Assembly (NCBI GenBank): GCA_963277665.1
Contig: OY728125.1
Location: 1,716,300,889-1,716,364,888, forward strand
DNA: 64,000 nucleotides
Source of the DNA: Viscum album
Taxonomy: Eukaryota > Streptophyta > Magnoliopsida > Santalales > Viscaceae
Reading direction: 5' to 3'
Shown: one piece after another, positions 26,032 through 37,395 of the stretch
How the letters are laid out: each line of letters opens with the position of its first letter
Position numbering within the stretch: the stretch's first letter is position 1
Program-made: the position numbers and the translations under genes
The notes under the pieces: generated by a model
The model's input: the letters and a program-made list of their open reading frames with translations, nothing else
Databases searched by the model: none
What the model was told of the DNA's origin: nothing

Positions 26032-27420
26032 ATGTGGTTCGGGAACATGTGTACCAAGGGGTAACAACTCTGAAATGGTACATCAGGCCTAGATCATGTG
26101 TAATCTATTATATGACATTGATCATTAAAGTGATCCTAGTTTGACACTCCTAATGGTTATATAGAGGATAATTTGAATTTTCATTACAAACCATTACGAA
26201 TGTTTTAAAAGTAAAGATGTCACTAAAGAAACCAAAGTTTATGATTCTAAGAATTATGATGCATATAATTATGTTATGTTTTATACCATATTTGAAATTA
26301 TAAATTATTATTCTATGAGAGAATCCAGTATATTCCATTATTTAGAAATAGATAATAGAAGCACAAATGGTATCGATACTCATTGGAAATATATAGATTT
26401 ACCTATTGAGGAATCCAATATAACTCATATTGGAATAGAGAAATTATAAAAATATTTGGGAAAATAATTAAAGTTATGATAAATATCATTTCCTGAATGG
26501 AGAAACCTATTCCAAAGATATAATCTATTATGTTGTATCAAATTATACTATATAATATCCCATTTTTAGTGGGAATAATAATCTAATTTGAGATATGAAA
26601 TGGATGAAGTATTTTGAGAAGATATTTATAGACTTGGGATGATGTGAAATGAAAAAGGTTCTATGTGCAGTACATTGTCTCAAAGGTGATGTTGATCGAT
26701 GGTGGTCCTTGATCCAAAATACTAGGGAGGAAAAAAAAAATAATTCATGAAATGTATAACTTTTATGGAGAAATTATTTGATAAATACTTCCCTCATGAT
26801 CAACAAATTGAGATGAATAGAAAGTTACTTATATTAATGAGAACAGAAAAAAGAGAGTGTTATGGATTATGAAGATAACCTTTCAAGGATATCCAGTTAT
26901 AATGTAGATTACATATGAAACATGGAGTGCAATATTGACTACTTCTATAAAGTCCATAAAAGAAATCACTGAAGGAAATTGGTTTCTCAGACTTTTTCAT
27001 CACATGAAAAGATAATTTTATTTTCTATTAAAATAGAGAAGTAATTATCAATATCCTTTACATTTAAAGGAATCCAAGAGAAGAATAGGTCTTATGAACA
27101 CCATGAAAAAAGTAATGTGTTAACAAAGAATAAGGCAATGAATAAATTCCCACCTTTTGATAACCGTGGGGAAAATAACTTTGGGAAATGATTGAAAGGA
27201 CTGGGAGTTTTTTATAATTGTGGAGAAAAGGGTCATCATATTATAGAATGCAAGTGGAAAAAAGAAAATGATGATATTCAGTGTTTTACTAATAGGGAGT
27301 TGGGACACTACACTAATGAATTCCGCAACTATAAATGGAATCTTATAAAAAAGAGAGAATGGGGAGATTTATGCAATCACTATAATAGAGGTATACATAC
27401 AAAATATGTAGTCACATGTA
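26032..27420 (+). pseudogene. gag: R5 Gag pseudogene
   Basis: The start is placed at ATG 26032 by alignment with the R1 Gag start and with the R2 leader. A Gag core is readable at 26597-26710 (WMKYFEKIFIDLG...CLKGDVDRWW), followed by MEKLFDKYFPHDQQ near 26770. The nucleocapsid is at 27209-27320: one nearly complete zinc knuckle FYNCGEKGHHIIEC (first Cys replaced by Phe or Tyr) and a second CFTNRELGHYTNEF with two ligands lost. Stops and frameshifts separate these blocks. The sequence before the start ends ...TGCACTCAG, which could be a splice acceptor. Confidence 0.8.
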
Positions 27421-27429
27421 ACATAATCA

Positions 27430-27751
27430 TATATTTAAATTTGTCAATGACTTATTTGATTCTGGATCATCACAATCTTATATATCTACTAAGTATTTGA
27501 AGAAAATTAGATATTTACCATTTGATTTAATCAAAGAGTTGTTAGTCAAAACTTCTAAAGTAAGCCTGATTGTAATTAATATGTGTTTGAAAGTCCCGGT
27601 CATGACACATAAACATGATTTACTTACTAACCATCTAATCATACGTATTTTTGATTTTGATATAATCCTTGGTATGTATTATCTGTCAAAATATGTTTCA
27701 AATATTTATTGTAAGAGAGATGAAATTACTATTTGTAAAGAAGATGTATAA
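27430..27751 (+). pseudogene. pol: R5 aspartic protease remnant
   Basis: The catalytic triad is visible as DSG (GATTCTGGA at 27458-27466) in the context LFDSGSSQSYIS, matching the usual LIDSGATHSFIS. The C-terminal half reads openly at 27497-27751 and holds FDFDIILGMYYLSKY, the conserved DFDVILGMDWLSKY block. A stop (TGA at 27498-27500) separates the two halves, so the enzyme that would mature the polyprotein is dead. Confidence 0.82.
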
Positions 27752-28059
27752 TTATTTATCTTTAGAGTAGAATATTCCACACTCAATTCTTATCTAGATC
27801 CATCCCCAGTTTTTGTAATGAAAGAAATTCTTGGGGGAAGAATATAAAACAGAATCTAGTGGTAGAAAATATAATATGAAAATTTTTTATGTTCCTATTG
27901 GGTATGAATAATTCAATATATCTTTGAAGTAAATAAGTGTAAATAACCCCCCCTGAGTGTCAAGTTGAATTTCACATTGATTTAATCCCCAATTCAAGGA
28001 AAATATAAAAGACACCCTATAGAATGGACACCATGTAATTAGCGGAGTTTAATAAAAAA

Positions 28060-29200
28060 TGATGATTTTGGTATGAAGTTATTTATTTTCCCCATTTTTT
28101 AACCATGGGGAGTCCCTATACTTCTTGTTATGAATAATGATGGATCAAAGAGGTTGTGAATTGATTATAGAGAATATAATTCCATTATAATAAAGAACAA
28201 GTATCCTATAAATCGCATTGAGGACTTTTTTGATCAACATAATGGAACCCAATAATTTTCAAAGATTGATCTTTATTCTGGGCGTCATAAATTATGAGTA
28301 AAGAAGGTAGAAATTCGAAAGAAAACTTTTTTGATGAGGTATATAAATTGTGAGTTTGTATTAATTAAATTTGGATTGGACAATTAACACTATGTTTTTA
28401 TGGACCTAATTAGCATATTACTCAAGTAATATCCTGATGAATTTTTTGTTGTGTTCATTGATGATATTTTTGTGTATTCTAAAAGCTATAAGGACCATGA
28501 TAATTACATGGGGATAATTATTATGAATATTAGAAGGTAAGAGTTATATGATAAAATTAGTACATGTGATTTATACCTAAAATAAGTTTTTAATTGGACA
28601 TATTGTCTCTAAGGATGGAATATCAGCTGACCTTGAAAAAACAAGGTAGTTATAGAATGGCCTATAACAACAGACATTATTGAGGGGCGTAGTTTCATTA
28701 CTTTTGCAGGTTACAATAGGCAATTCATTTAAAATTTTTCTTGACTAGCTAACCCATCAAAAAAGCTTATTGGCAAAGGGGTTATGATTGTCTGGACAAT
28801 GAAAAGTGAAGAATATTTTATGAACTAAGGATATAATTAGTTGATGCTCTGATTTTGACTCTACCATCATAAAGTGAAGGGTTTGTTATATATAGTGATT
28901 CTTAAAATAAGGGACTTGGTTTTCTGGTTAATTCAAAATAATATTTTTATTACACATGCTTCAATGAAATTGATGAACCGTGAAAGGAACTATCAAACCC
29001 CTGATCTTGAGTTTGTGGATATAATATTTTCATTGAAAATAGCGTGAAATTATCTCTATGTTGAAATATATGAGATATATATGGATAATAAAATCCTGAA
29101 ATACATCTTCTCACAGAGAGATATCAACATGATAAAAAGCTAATGACTCTATATACTCAAGGATTATAAATTCTTAATACACTACCACCTTGGGAAAGAA
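28060..29200 (+). pseudogene. pol: R5 reverse transcriptase and RNase H remnant
   Basis: RT begins near 28110 with PWGVPILLVMNNDGSKRL, then IDYREYNSIIIKNKYPINRI and FSKIDLYSGRHKL. The catalytic block FIDDIFVYSK is at 28455-28484, with both Asp residues kept. RNase H remnants follow: GFVIYSDS near 28868 (compare FVIYSDASxxGLG), RNYQTPDLEFVDIIFSLKI near 28983-29045, and KDYKF...YHLGKENKAMYSLTKK at 29160-29225 (compare YHPGKANVVADALSRK). Domain order is standard. Stops, mostly TGA, TAA and TAG at codons expected for Trp, Gln or Arg, break the frame. Confidence 0.85.
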
Positions 29201-29209
29201 AATAAGGCA

Positions 29210-30660
29210 ATGTATTCATTAACTAAGAAGGATCATGGAGTTCTAACCCAAATGAGGATTAAGAAGGATCCTATATTAAAGGATTTGATAAATATGGGTA
29301 TGGGAATTTATATGGAAGGGGAAACATCTATCATTTTACAAATTATTGAAAACAAACATTTATTAGATATGATAAAGAATTCTCAATCTGATGATGAGAA
29401 CATTTAGAAGAAAATTAAAGTTGTGAAGGAAAGAAAATCAGTAGACAATGTTTGTGAAGGTGGTGTCCAGAAATTTGGAATGGAATTATGTGTTCTATTT
29501 ATAGGTTAGCTAAAAATGGAATTATTGTATGATTTTTTAAGATCAAATTTAACTATAATCCTTGGTATCACAACAATTTATAGGGACTTGACAGAATATT
29601 TTTGGTAGGATAATATGAAGTAGAAAATTACTAATTATGTGTCCAGATGTTTTGTTTTTCAATAAGTGAATGATATGGGGAAACATAATAAATTATTCTA
29701 GTAAACTATTCCTATTCTTATATGAAAATTGTATGGAATTACTATGTATTTTTTATGGGACTACCAAATAATCCAAGGAATAATGATGAAATATGGGTTA
29801 ATACATATCATCTAAGAAAATATGTAAATTTTCATTCTATAATAGAAGACCTTCCACTTGAGTTACTCACAAGGAAATATATTAGTAAAGCTGTAAGAAT
29901 TCATGGTGAACCTTTTCCAATTGTTTTTTATTGATATCCCTACATTACAATGAAATTATGGTATATGATTCAGAAGGCCCTTGATAATGAGATTCATTTG
30001 AGCATTGCCTACCATCATGAAAATGATGGAAAATCTAAAAGAATAATTCAAATAATAGAATACATGTTGAGATCCGATTCACTCTAATTTCATAGTATGT
30101 GGGATTAATACTTACCATTTATAGAGTTTTCTTATAACAATAGTTTCCATTAAAGTATTCAAATTGTTTTTTATGAAATTTTATATGGAAAGTTATTTTG
30201 TACTTCAAATTTTTGGGATGATGTTGGTGAAAGGAAAATCATAGGCCTAGAAATTTTTAAAGAGACTACAACTAAGGTAAATACAATCAAGGATTATATT
30301 AGAGAATCTCAATGTATTCCAGATAGTTATGTCAATAATCTATGGAAAGATTTATATTTCCATGTGGGAGATCATGTTTTTCTGAATGTAACACCATGGA
30401 AGGGTGTTATTAGGCTCAGTAAGAAACAAAAATTGATCCCCAGGTACGTCAGACCCTTCAAGATTCTTTAAAGTGTTAGAGTTGTTTCTTATCATTTGGT
30501 AATTCCACAAAATCTCTCAAAATTACACGAAGTGTTCTATATATCTCTGCTAAGGAAGTACATGTATGACCCAACACATGTTCTCTCCTATGATGAAATA
30601 GGATTGGAACCTAACATTTTATGTTGTGAAGAACCCATCAAGATTCTCGAAACAAGATAG
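29210..30660 (+). pseudogene. pol: R5 integrase remnant with C-terminal domain
   Basis: The core is recognised in the open stretch 29722-29934: GLPNNPRNNDEIWV...HLRKYVNFHSI, matching GLPRTQRNNDAIWVIVDRLTKSAHFLPI; the first catalytic Asp position reads Tyr. HLSIAYHHENDGKSKRIIQ near 29995-30050 matches FSTAYHPQTDGQSERTIQ. The C-terminal domain (30240-30660) is unusually readable, with FHVGDHVFLNVTPWKGVI, KLIPRYVRPFKIL and LHEVFYISLLRKYMYDPTHV. It then runs into a chromodomain-like tail. Two or three stops remain even in this best part. Confidence 0.86.
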
Positions 30661-30800
30661 AATGTATTGAGGAATCAGATAAATCATCAGTTAAAGCTAC
30701 TCTTGAGAAATAATATAATGGTAGAATCAATATAGGAATGAGAGGATTGTATTAAGGATAACTACCCACATCTATTAGAAGGTAATAACCCGAAAATTTT
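30655..30800 (+). pseudogene. R5 chromodomain-like C-terminal tail
   Basis: After the integrase C-terminus the frame reads VLRNQINHQLKLLLRN, then EST and EDCIKDNYPHLLEG. It resembles the LRNKxIxLVKVLWRNHxxEEATWExExxMxxxYPHLF tail of plant chromoviruses, which directs insertion toward particular chromatin. Two stops fall at the expected Trp and nearby positions. Confidence 0.7.
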
Positions 30801-30815
30801 GAGGATGAAATTTTT

Positions 30816-30829
30816 ATAGGAGGGAATAA
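30816..30829 (+). other. R5 polypurine tract
   Basis: Purine-rich TATAGGAGGGAATAA directly precedes the 3' LTR start TGTAGATCC, after the GAGGATGAAATTT context common at the end of these elements. Confidence 0.8.
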
Positions 30830-32389
30830 TGTAGATCCTAAAGACTTTTCCATATTTTCCTTTTAGATTAAATTTAATTTTGGTTGATAGATTTCAAATA
30901 CTGCAAAACTAAGTTAGTTTGAAATGCACACAATACAAGCTTTAATCAAAAAACTATTTAGTAATGTTTTTCATGCATAATTTTATTTTTACACTTTTCA
31001 ATAATTTATTTGAAAAAAATTATATATTATAAATTCATTAAAATATTTTTTACATATATCCAATAGATTTAATATTCAAAAGATAAGAAGAAGGAAAATA
31101 TTATGCATACAACACTATATCTCCATAAAGTTAGTTTTGACACCTTTTAATTGAGAAACTATTTTAAAACTGAATATTGAAATATTAATAAATTTTATTT
31201 GAAAAATTAAAATTCGTTTCTTATATAAAAACAAAAAAATTATGTTAGGATTAATTTTTTTTTATTTTTATGAGAAGTTTCATTTTTTTATGAATAGTAA
31301 AAACAAAAATTTTTTATTGAAAATTATTTTTTACTACATTATTTATAAGGATAACTAATTTTTTTATTAATTTTAATCTATAATTAGTTGAATTATACAT
31401 AAATTTATCCAATTTAAGTCATTTGAATGAATTTCACATTGAAATTGGATATAAAAACATGTCAACCTATTTAAAAATTTGTACTTTAAAACCCCACTTC
31501 GTTATCCCATATGGGAGATTAATATTAAATTAATTTCTGCCACTTATATTATTAAAAATTGGAAATTGGATTCTGTATTTGTATTCATAATAATTTATAA
31601 TTTATATTAATGTTGACTTATTTTTTGACCAATAATATTTGTGGAATTAATTAAAATTAATTACAACAATTGGGAGAAAAATAGCTTAACATGGGACAAT
31701 GACTTAAATGTAAGGGAAACCATGGAATAGAATATTGCCTAAAATCCATTATTTAGGAACATTTTGGCCTTATCCAATTTTTTATAATCTGATTAATTAC
31801 TAGAGGAATATTACATGGAAAAAACATGGGTAAAATTCTATTTTAAAAAATTTACAGGAATGCAACTCCTCCTCCACTAGAAGAAGTGACCGACCCCTCC
31901 CACTTATTCACAAATCTCAAGACCATTGTTTCATCTAATATATACCCAAATAATCTCCCAAAATCCATCCCTTAATCGTATAATCCTCACTTTGGGAAGT
32001 GAGTAATTAAAGAAAACTTCTAGTATAAACCAAAAGGAGTTACCCAAATAAGAGGTAACATTCTTAAATAATCACTTTTTTGTCATTTATTTCACCTCCC
32101 CTTAAATCATTTTTAAAACATGATTATATAATAAACTTAGTATCTTAAATATATTGATATGTTATTATGATAATAGTTCTACCAACACTTTCACAAGCAT
32201 CAATCAAATATGATACACAATCATCCTTCTTATGTTCAATAAACTCACATATGTAAATCCTACCTATACGAATCCCCCTATGAAAAACGTTTGTAAAAAC
32301 TTTTGGTATAAGGGTCATATTAAAACTTTTCTTTATAACCATTGTTATATAAAATTTAATTTAAAGATATCATAATATTTTTGTATTAC

Positions 32390-33011
32390 TATTGGGATAT
32401 TTCAGAAAATTAGACCTATGCCGACGATTCTTTAAAACCGCTGGGATAGGATAAGTCTATCCCAAAATGTTTTTCAAAATTTTGGGATATATCCAAAGAA
32501 GAATTCATATCCCAAAGTTTCCTAAAAACCATTAGGATAGATTAAAAAAAATGGTGCTTATCCTAGTGGTTCATAACACCATTGAGATTGGTACCCTTAT
32601 TATTTATGCATTCATTTGTCACATATCATCAAATAAAGCAATATATAAATTATTAATATATATATATATATATATATTAATCCAAATATATTAAAAAATA
32701 TAATTTCATCATAGTGGTTATGAAATTTATATATAATGTGTAGGTCATGGGTTTAAACCTCAACTGTGTATTTTATTTTACATTACTTATTCCAATGTTT
32801 TTGGGAAAACCATGTGGATAAACGTATACCAACATTTTCCAAACCATTGGGAAAGGTATATCCCAAAAGTTTTCTTAAAAATAATGGGATATTTATATCC
32901 CAAATATAATCATCCAACATCCCCCAAACCATTGGTATAGGTTATACCAACAGTTTGGGGACATAAACCAATGGTTTGGAACCGTTTTTATAAGATATTT
33001 TTCTAGTATTG
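32390..33011 (+). mobile_element. CACTA-like non-autonomous DNA transposon (~0.62 kb)
   Basis: Present in the 3' but not the 5' LTR of R5. The right end, reversed, reads CAATACTAGAAAAATATCTT, close to the plant CACTACTAGAAAAA terminus. The left end has the matching CAGAAAATTAGACCTATG with CCGACGATT, but its first bases are decayed. Between them, a short motif of the type AACCATTGGGATAG and its complement recurs about ten times, like subterminal repeats. There is no coding sequence. The class is inferred from the termini; the 3-bp duplication is not clear. Confidence 0.55.
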
Positions 33012-33315
33012 ACTACCGCCTCCAAAACTGACGTCGTTCTTTCTTCCATTTATCATCTATTATGGTTTAATAATTATGGATTTATAGTTTATATATGATA
33101 TATATGATATATTTATGATTTTTTACATTTTATATAACATAATATTTTGTGATTTTCATTTTGTGGGAATATGATATCTTTGTTTGTAGACGTGTGGACT
33201 ACTACCTCCTCAAAGCTTTGTGATTCATTCATGCAATACATGGAATGTATTATGGATTATTTTCATTAAAAAATGTTACATATATGATATAAATATTATA
33301 TTATAATTCTAATAT

Positions 33316-33351
<36 letters not shown>

Positions 33352-33430
33352 TTATTTATTTAAATATGATAATGAAATGGAAGTAGCATTCATGAGTATA
33401 TATAGCCTACGGTCTCTAGGAATGGTCATT
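32990..33430 (+). repeat. R5 3' LTR: module copies
   Basis: Blocks GACTACCGCCTCC (33011), GACTACTACCTCC (33197) and GCCTACGGTCTC (33400) repeat the pattern of the 5' LTR at ~186-200 bp. A fourth, more decayed copy (CATATGTAAATCCTACC, about 32250) lies left of the CACTA-like insertion and has no counterpart in the 5' LTR. Confidence 0.65.
33319..33349. repeat. (AT)n microsatellite
   Basis: An uninterrupted AT run in the R5 3' LTR. Shorter (AT)n runs occur near 23842, 32660, 37058, 38610 and 61258. Confidence 0.9.
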
Positions 33431-35115
33431 TCATTTCCTATCTCCAAATATTATATATTATTAATATATATATATATAATGAATATAAATATGATAATTA
33501 AATTATGATTTAAATTCTTCATATGATTAAATAATGATCTATGTAATAGGGACAACAAGTAACAAGTCAAAAGATAATATAAAAACTAGGCAATTAACAC
33601 AAAAAATAGTGAAAATAATGACTGATTGTTAACAAACAGGTAATATGATATTATAAGAAGATAGAATTTGATATTATAAATATTATAATGGTTCTTTTAT
33701 AATTTATTAATATATTTAAAACCCTTATATAGGAGGTTAAAATACGTTCAACCAAAAGGAAATGCAAGGTAAGGGATTCTTGTCTCACTTTTACTTTCAT
33801 GAGGCATACACCATATTCCCCACCTATATATTTTGTGTTATGAATAAAAATACCTTATTGTATTTTATATCATTAATACATTCACATTAATAGTATTTAA
33901 AGTCTTATTTGAAGTTATATATTTCTTGGGACTTATTATTCAAAAGTTAACCATATAGTATGGGATTTTATCTCATTTTACATTCCATTGAGAATTATCT
34001 TTTATTATACACCAATTCACATTTATATGGTGTATATAATGAACCATTTTTTAATATGAAGATTCACTAATATGTTATGGTATTTCATGTTTCACTTTGA
34101 AATAACTCATTCAAGGGGTTTGGACATGAAAATTACCATGTGGTAAAAGATATCTTTGCAGTGTGACCTTCATTTATGATTGTTAATTTTATCTTGAAAC
34201 AATCTCTTCCATATGATAATTTTAATTTCCAATTACATTTATATTAAATATCCATATTATTAGAAAATAGTGATTATTATTTTGAAAACCGAATACCATT
34301 TTTATATACAACATCTTTTTTGACAATTATTTGATTAATTGGGGAGTTATTGATAAATCCACATATTTTATTCAATGCGGATACTTGATATGGCACATTG
34401 TTTATAAATTTAATTGATTATTATATATATGAATAATTATTTTGAAATTAACTACACAGGTTGGAGATCTGTTAATCCAAGCCCCTTGATGCATCAATAG
34501 TCTCATTAGATGAATCAATTAGATAAATTTGAGTAGTTTAAAATGTCTTGCAAATAAATCTTGACGATAAATGTATCATGTTCTTGGGAAATGTGACACT
34601 AAAGAATTATGAATTGAATTTATTTATAATTTTATTGTTATTATTATCCATAAAATTTTTTCTTTGACATGACTATGGATGCATTTCATTCTTATTTTAC
34701 TAATTTATTGTCTTGTGTTTTAGTTATCTACCATACCATATTGATTATGCCTTATCCAGATATTTATATGAAATGTGAGATTATTTATTTAACTTTCCAT
34801 GATGATTATTCCCATTGATTAGTTATTTCTTACATTATACATACCCTTACCTATCATTTTATCTCTACTTTATTTTGTTTCTTTTCCCCAGGGTATGAAG
34901 AAAAAATCATTGAATTAGCTTTCAATAATGCAGTTCATTTCATTTTAATATGTATTTTTAGTTTTTATTTCCCAATGTAATATGGGTATCATGTATGTAA
35001 TTTGGTTTTCCGAAACATCTAAACTGATTGGTCCTTCGGTTTTTCATTCCTTGTAGTCATGCCATTATAATAAATTAAGGCACTGACTCTAGGTTTCTAG
35101 GGCCGGGGAATTACA

Positions 35116-35417
35116 CATGATGAGTACTATGTATTTATCGTGATAATTTACATTCTTAATCCATAACATATACTAAAATCAGAGTTCATAACATTGGATC
35201 TTATTCATTATTATAAAGAAAAACCTGTAGAAATCTTGGATTATAGAGATAAAGTGCTATGGAAAAATACTACTCACCGGGTTAAATCTCTTTAGAGTAA
35301 TTATAAATCCAATAAATCTATGTAGGGACCCGAGGATGAGATGATGGACAAATATAGAGTTTTTTTTCTAACAGTAACATAATTTCAAGGGAGAAATTAA
35401 TTTTAATGGAGGTAGAA
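35116..35417 (+). pseudogene. pol: R3 integrase C-terminus and chromodomain-like tail
   Basis: The R3 frame resumes after R5 with HDEYYVFIVIIYILNP, corresponding to VHDVFYVSxLRKYIxDP, then HILKSEF, LDYRDKVLWKNTTHRVKSL and GPEDEMMDKYRVFF (compare WEPEDEMRxRYPHLF). The polypurine tract (GGAGGTAGAA, 35408-35417) directly follows. The join across R5, with the duplicated catga, confirms the insertion history. Confidence 0.85.
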
Positions 35418-36617
35418 TGTAACACCAAGTGATTTTATTATATGTTAATTTTTAAATAAATTTAACACCTCTGATAGCCTACGATACACACAACCCAGAG
35501 TTTAAATGATCCTTAATATAATTTTCCATTATAACATAGACATTAATTTGGTGTTCATGAATATAAATAACTGAAATATGAAAATTACCTGGTTTAAACA
35601 TGAATACAAAATTAATTGGTGATCAATTCGTTAGAAATGAAAATAAAAATCATTTGAATGAAAAGGAAAAGTTTTAATTGAAAATGATTTTTATGCTGAT
35701 AGTATGTTTTTATGTTATTAAATTAAAGTAAACATAATATTTCAATTATTTTAATGAAAAATTTATATTATATATTTTCAATAATTTTTTTTCCTATCAT
35801 CATTTTTTATACTCTTGGAATGTGATTAAATATAGTTTTATACTTAAAAATTATATTTTGTCAAGAAATGATATAATTATATGTTGGAAAATTATTTTAA
35901 AATTAATTTCTAAAATTTTCAAGAACCATTAATTGAAAATATGATCATATTTTTTGATAAAAATTTCATAAATTTGTTACGGTGAATTCTGGATAATTGT
36001 TTGATAAGATTAATATTTTTATGAATAGTGAAAAAATACAGATTTTTATTAAAAACGTTATTTTATTGAATAAAGAATTTAGAAAGTTAAATTTTATTTT
36101 AAAATGGTTTTAAATGTAAAATTTGTTCAATTATATTATTATTAATCAAATTTAGTTTATTGGAATAATTTTTATGTGGAATTATGTTAGAAAAACCTTT
36201 TATAATTAAGAAAAATGATTCTTGGGAAAATGCCTTTTCGTCTCATTTGCAGGATTAATTTTAAAATAAATTATTCAAAATCCATGAATGAAATTTTAAA
36301 AAATGTTTTAAATATTAATATTAATAATAATTAATATTATTTAATATGGTCAGCTTTATTTTTTTGTCATAATTAATAATAAAAATCTCAAAAATATGTT
36401 ACCACAGTTAGGGTTAAAACAGGCTTACCGGCAGTTAAACTAATGATATAATGGTTATAATAACATGAAAATTTTAAAAAATTCTGTTGTATTGAAATAT
36501 TTTTAACCTATATTATATAATATTCATTAATGGTCTATTTTGGATCCATTTTGTGTGAATAATTCATTAATATATTTTATTCGTTTCAAAACATCCAAGT
36601 GGGTCATCTCGCACACA

Positions 36618-36626
36618 TATAAAAGG
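36618..36626 (+). promoter_or_regulatory. R3 LTR TATA box
   Basis: TATAAAAGG lies 1.2 kb inside the LTR. The donor-like GAGGTATAG follows about 175 bp downstream, matching the spacing in R1, R2 and R5. Confidence 0.65.
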
Positions 36627-36964
36627 ACACCCCTTATTCTATAAAACCTACACTTCATGATCATTTTGGTTTTGTAAATATCTACTAAAATAACATCAAT
36701 AAATCCTTAATCATGAAAATAATCCTTTTATAGATCATAAACCATCCTAGGAAGGTTTTATGGATAAACCTATAGAGGTTGTCTGAAGAAGAGGTATAGT
36801 TCTAAACCATGAATTTTTATTTTACTTCATCTTTAACTCAAATATAAAATCTTAATCTATAATGAAATAATAACAAAAATATATTTCATATATTTAGATG
36901 TTATGTTTTTAATTTAATAACCTATATTAATTACGTCATCGATCAAATTGGAAATGAAATTGTC

Positions 36965-37395
36965 GATCATGTGTACGGAGAACTGCTGCCTCACAAATTG
37001 ATGTAATTTGGTTTCCATCACAGACTCTCATATATGGATATGATTATAGATTTAATGTATATATATATATATATTATATTTATTACATAATTATTCATCA
37101 ATTATTATAATATCACATCTTCCTTCTTACTTTTCAATCTGTATGAAAATGAAAATTTCACTTGTGCGTAAGTGTTGACTACCACCTCCTTGAAGGGATG
37201 CGATCTGATTTTAATTTTATTTTGAAATATATGGAAATAAGGATATATTTATGAAAATATATGTTATACGTCATATAATAACTAATTTTTAATTTTTAAT
37301 TACTATTTAATTTTTTTTTATCTATCAAAAAATGAAAACAAGATTCATGCATATGTATGGCATACCGTTTCTATGAATAATGTAATTCATTTTTC
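36965..37395 (+). repeat. R3 LTR: three module copies
   Basis: Blocks GTACGGAGAACTGCTGCCTC (36972), GACTACCACCTCC (37178) and CATATGTATGGCATACCGTT (37350), at ~196 and ~184 bp. They are more decayed than in R1, as expected for the older element. Confidence 0.65.

Larger units (their letters stand above)
22352..35115 (+). mobile_element. R5, Ty3/gypsy (Del/Tekay-like) element, 12.8 kb
   Basis: The most complete element here. It has 5' LTR, tRNA-Met primer site, Gag, protease, RT, RNase H, integrase with a chromodomain-like tail, polypurine tract and 3' LTR, all plus strand. It is flanked by a perfect 5-bp duplication, catga (22347-22351 and 35116-35120), inside the integrase gene of R3, whose frame resumes across the insertion. 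All coding domains carry stops. The LTRs differ in length (3502 and 4286 bp) mainly because of a DNA transposon and an extra module in the 3' copy. Confidence 0.93.
30830..35115 (+). repeat. R5 3' LTR (4.3 kb, with insertion)
   Basis: Aligns with the 5' LTR from TGTAGATCC to GGGGAATTACA and is followed by the catga target duplication. The extra length comes from a CACTA-like insertion (about 32390-33011) and an additional module upstream of it near 32250-32290. It keeps AGAGGTAACATTC at 32051-32063 and three further modules at 32990-33430. Confidence 0.9.
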
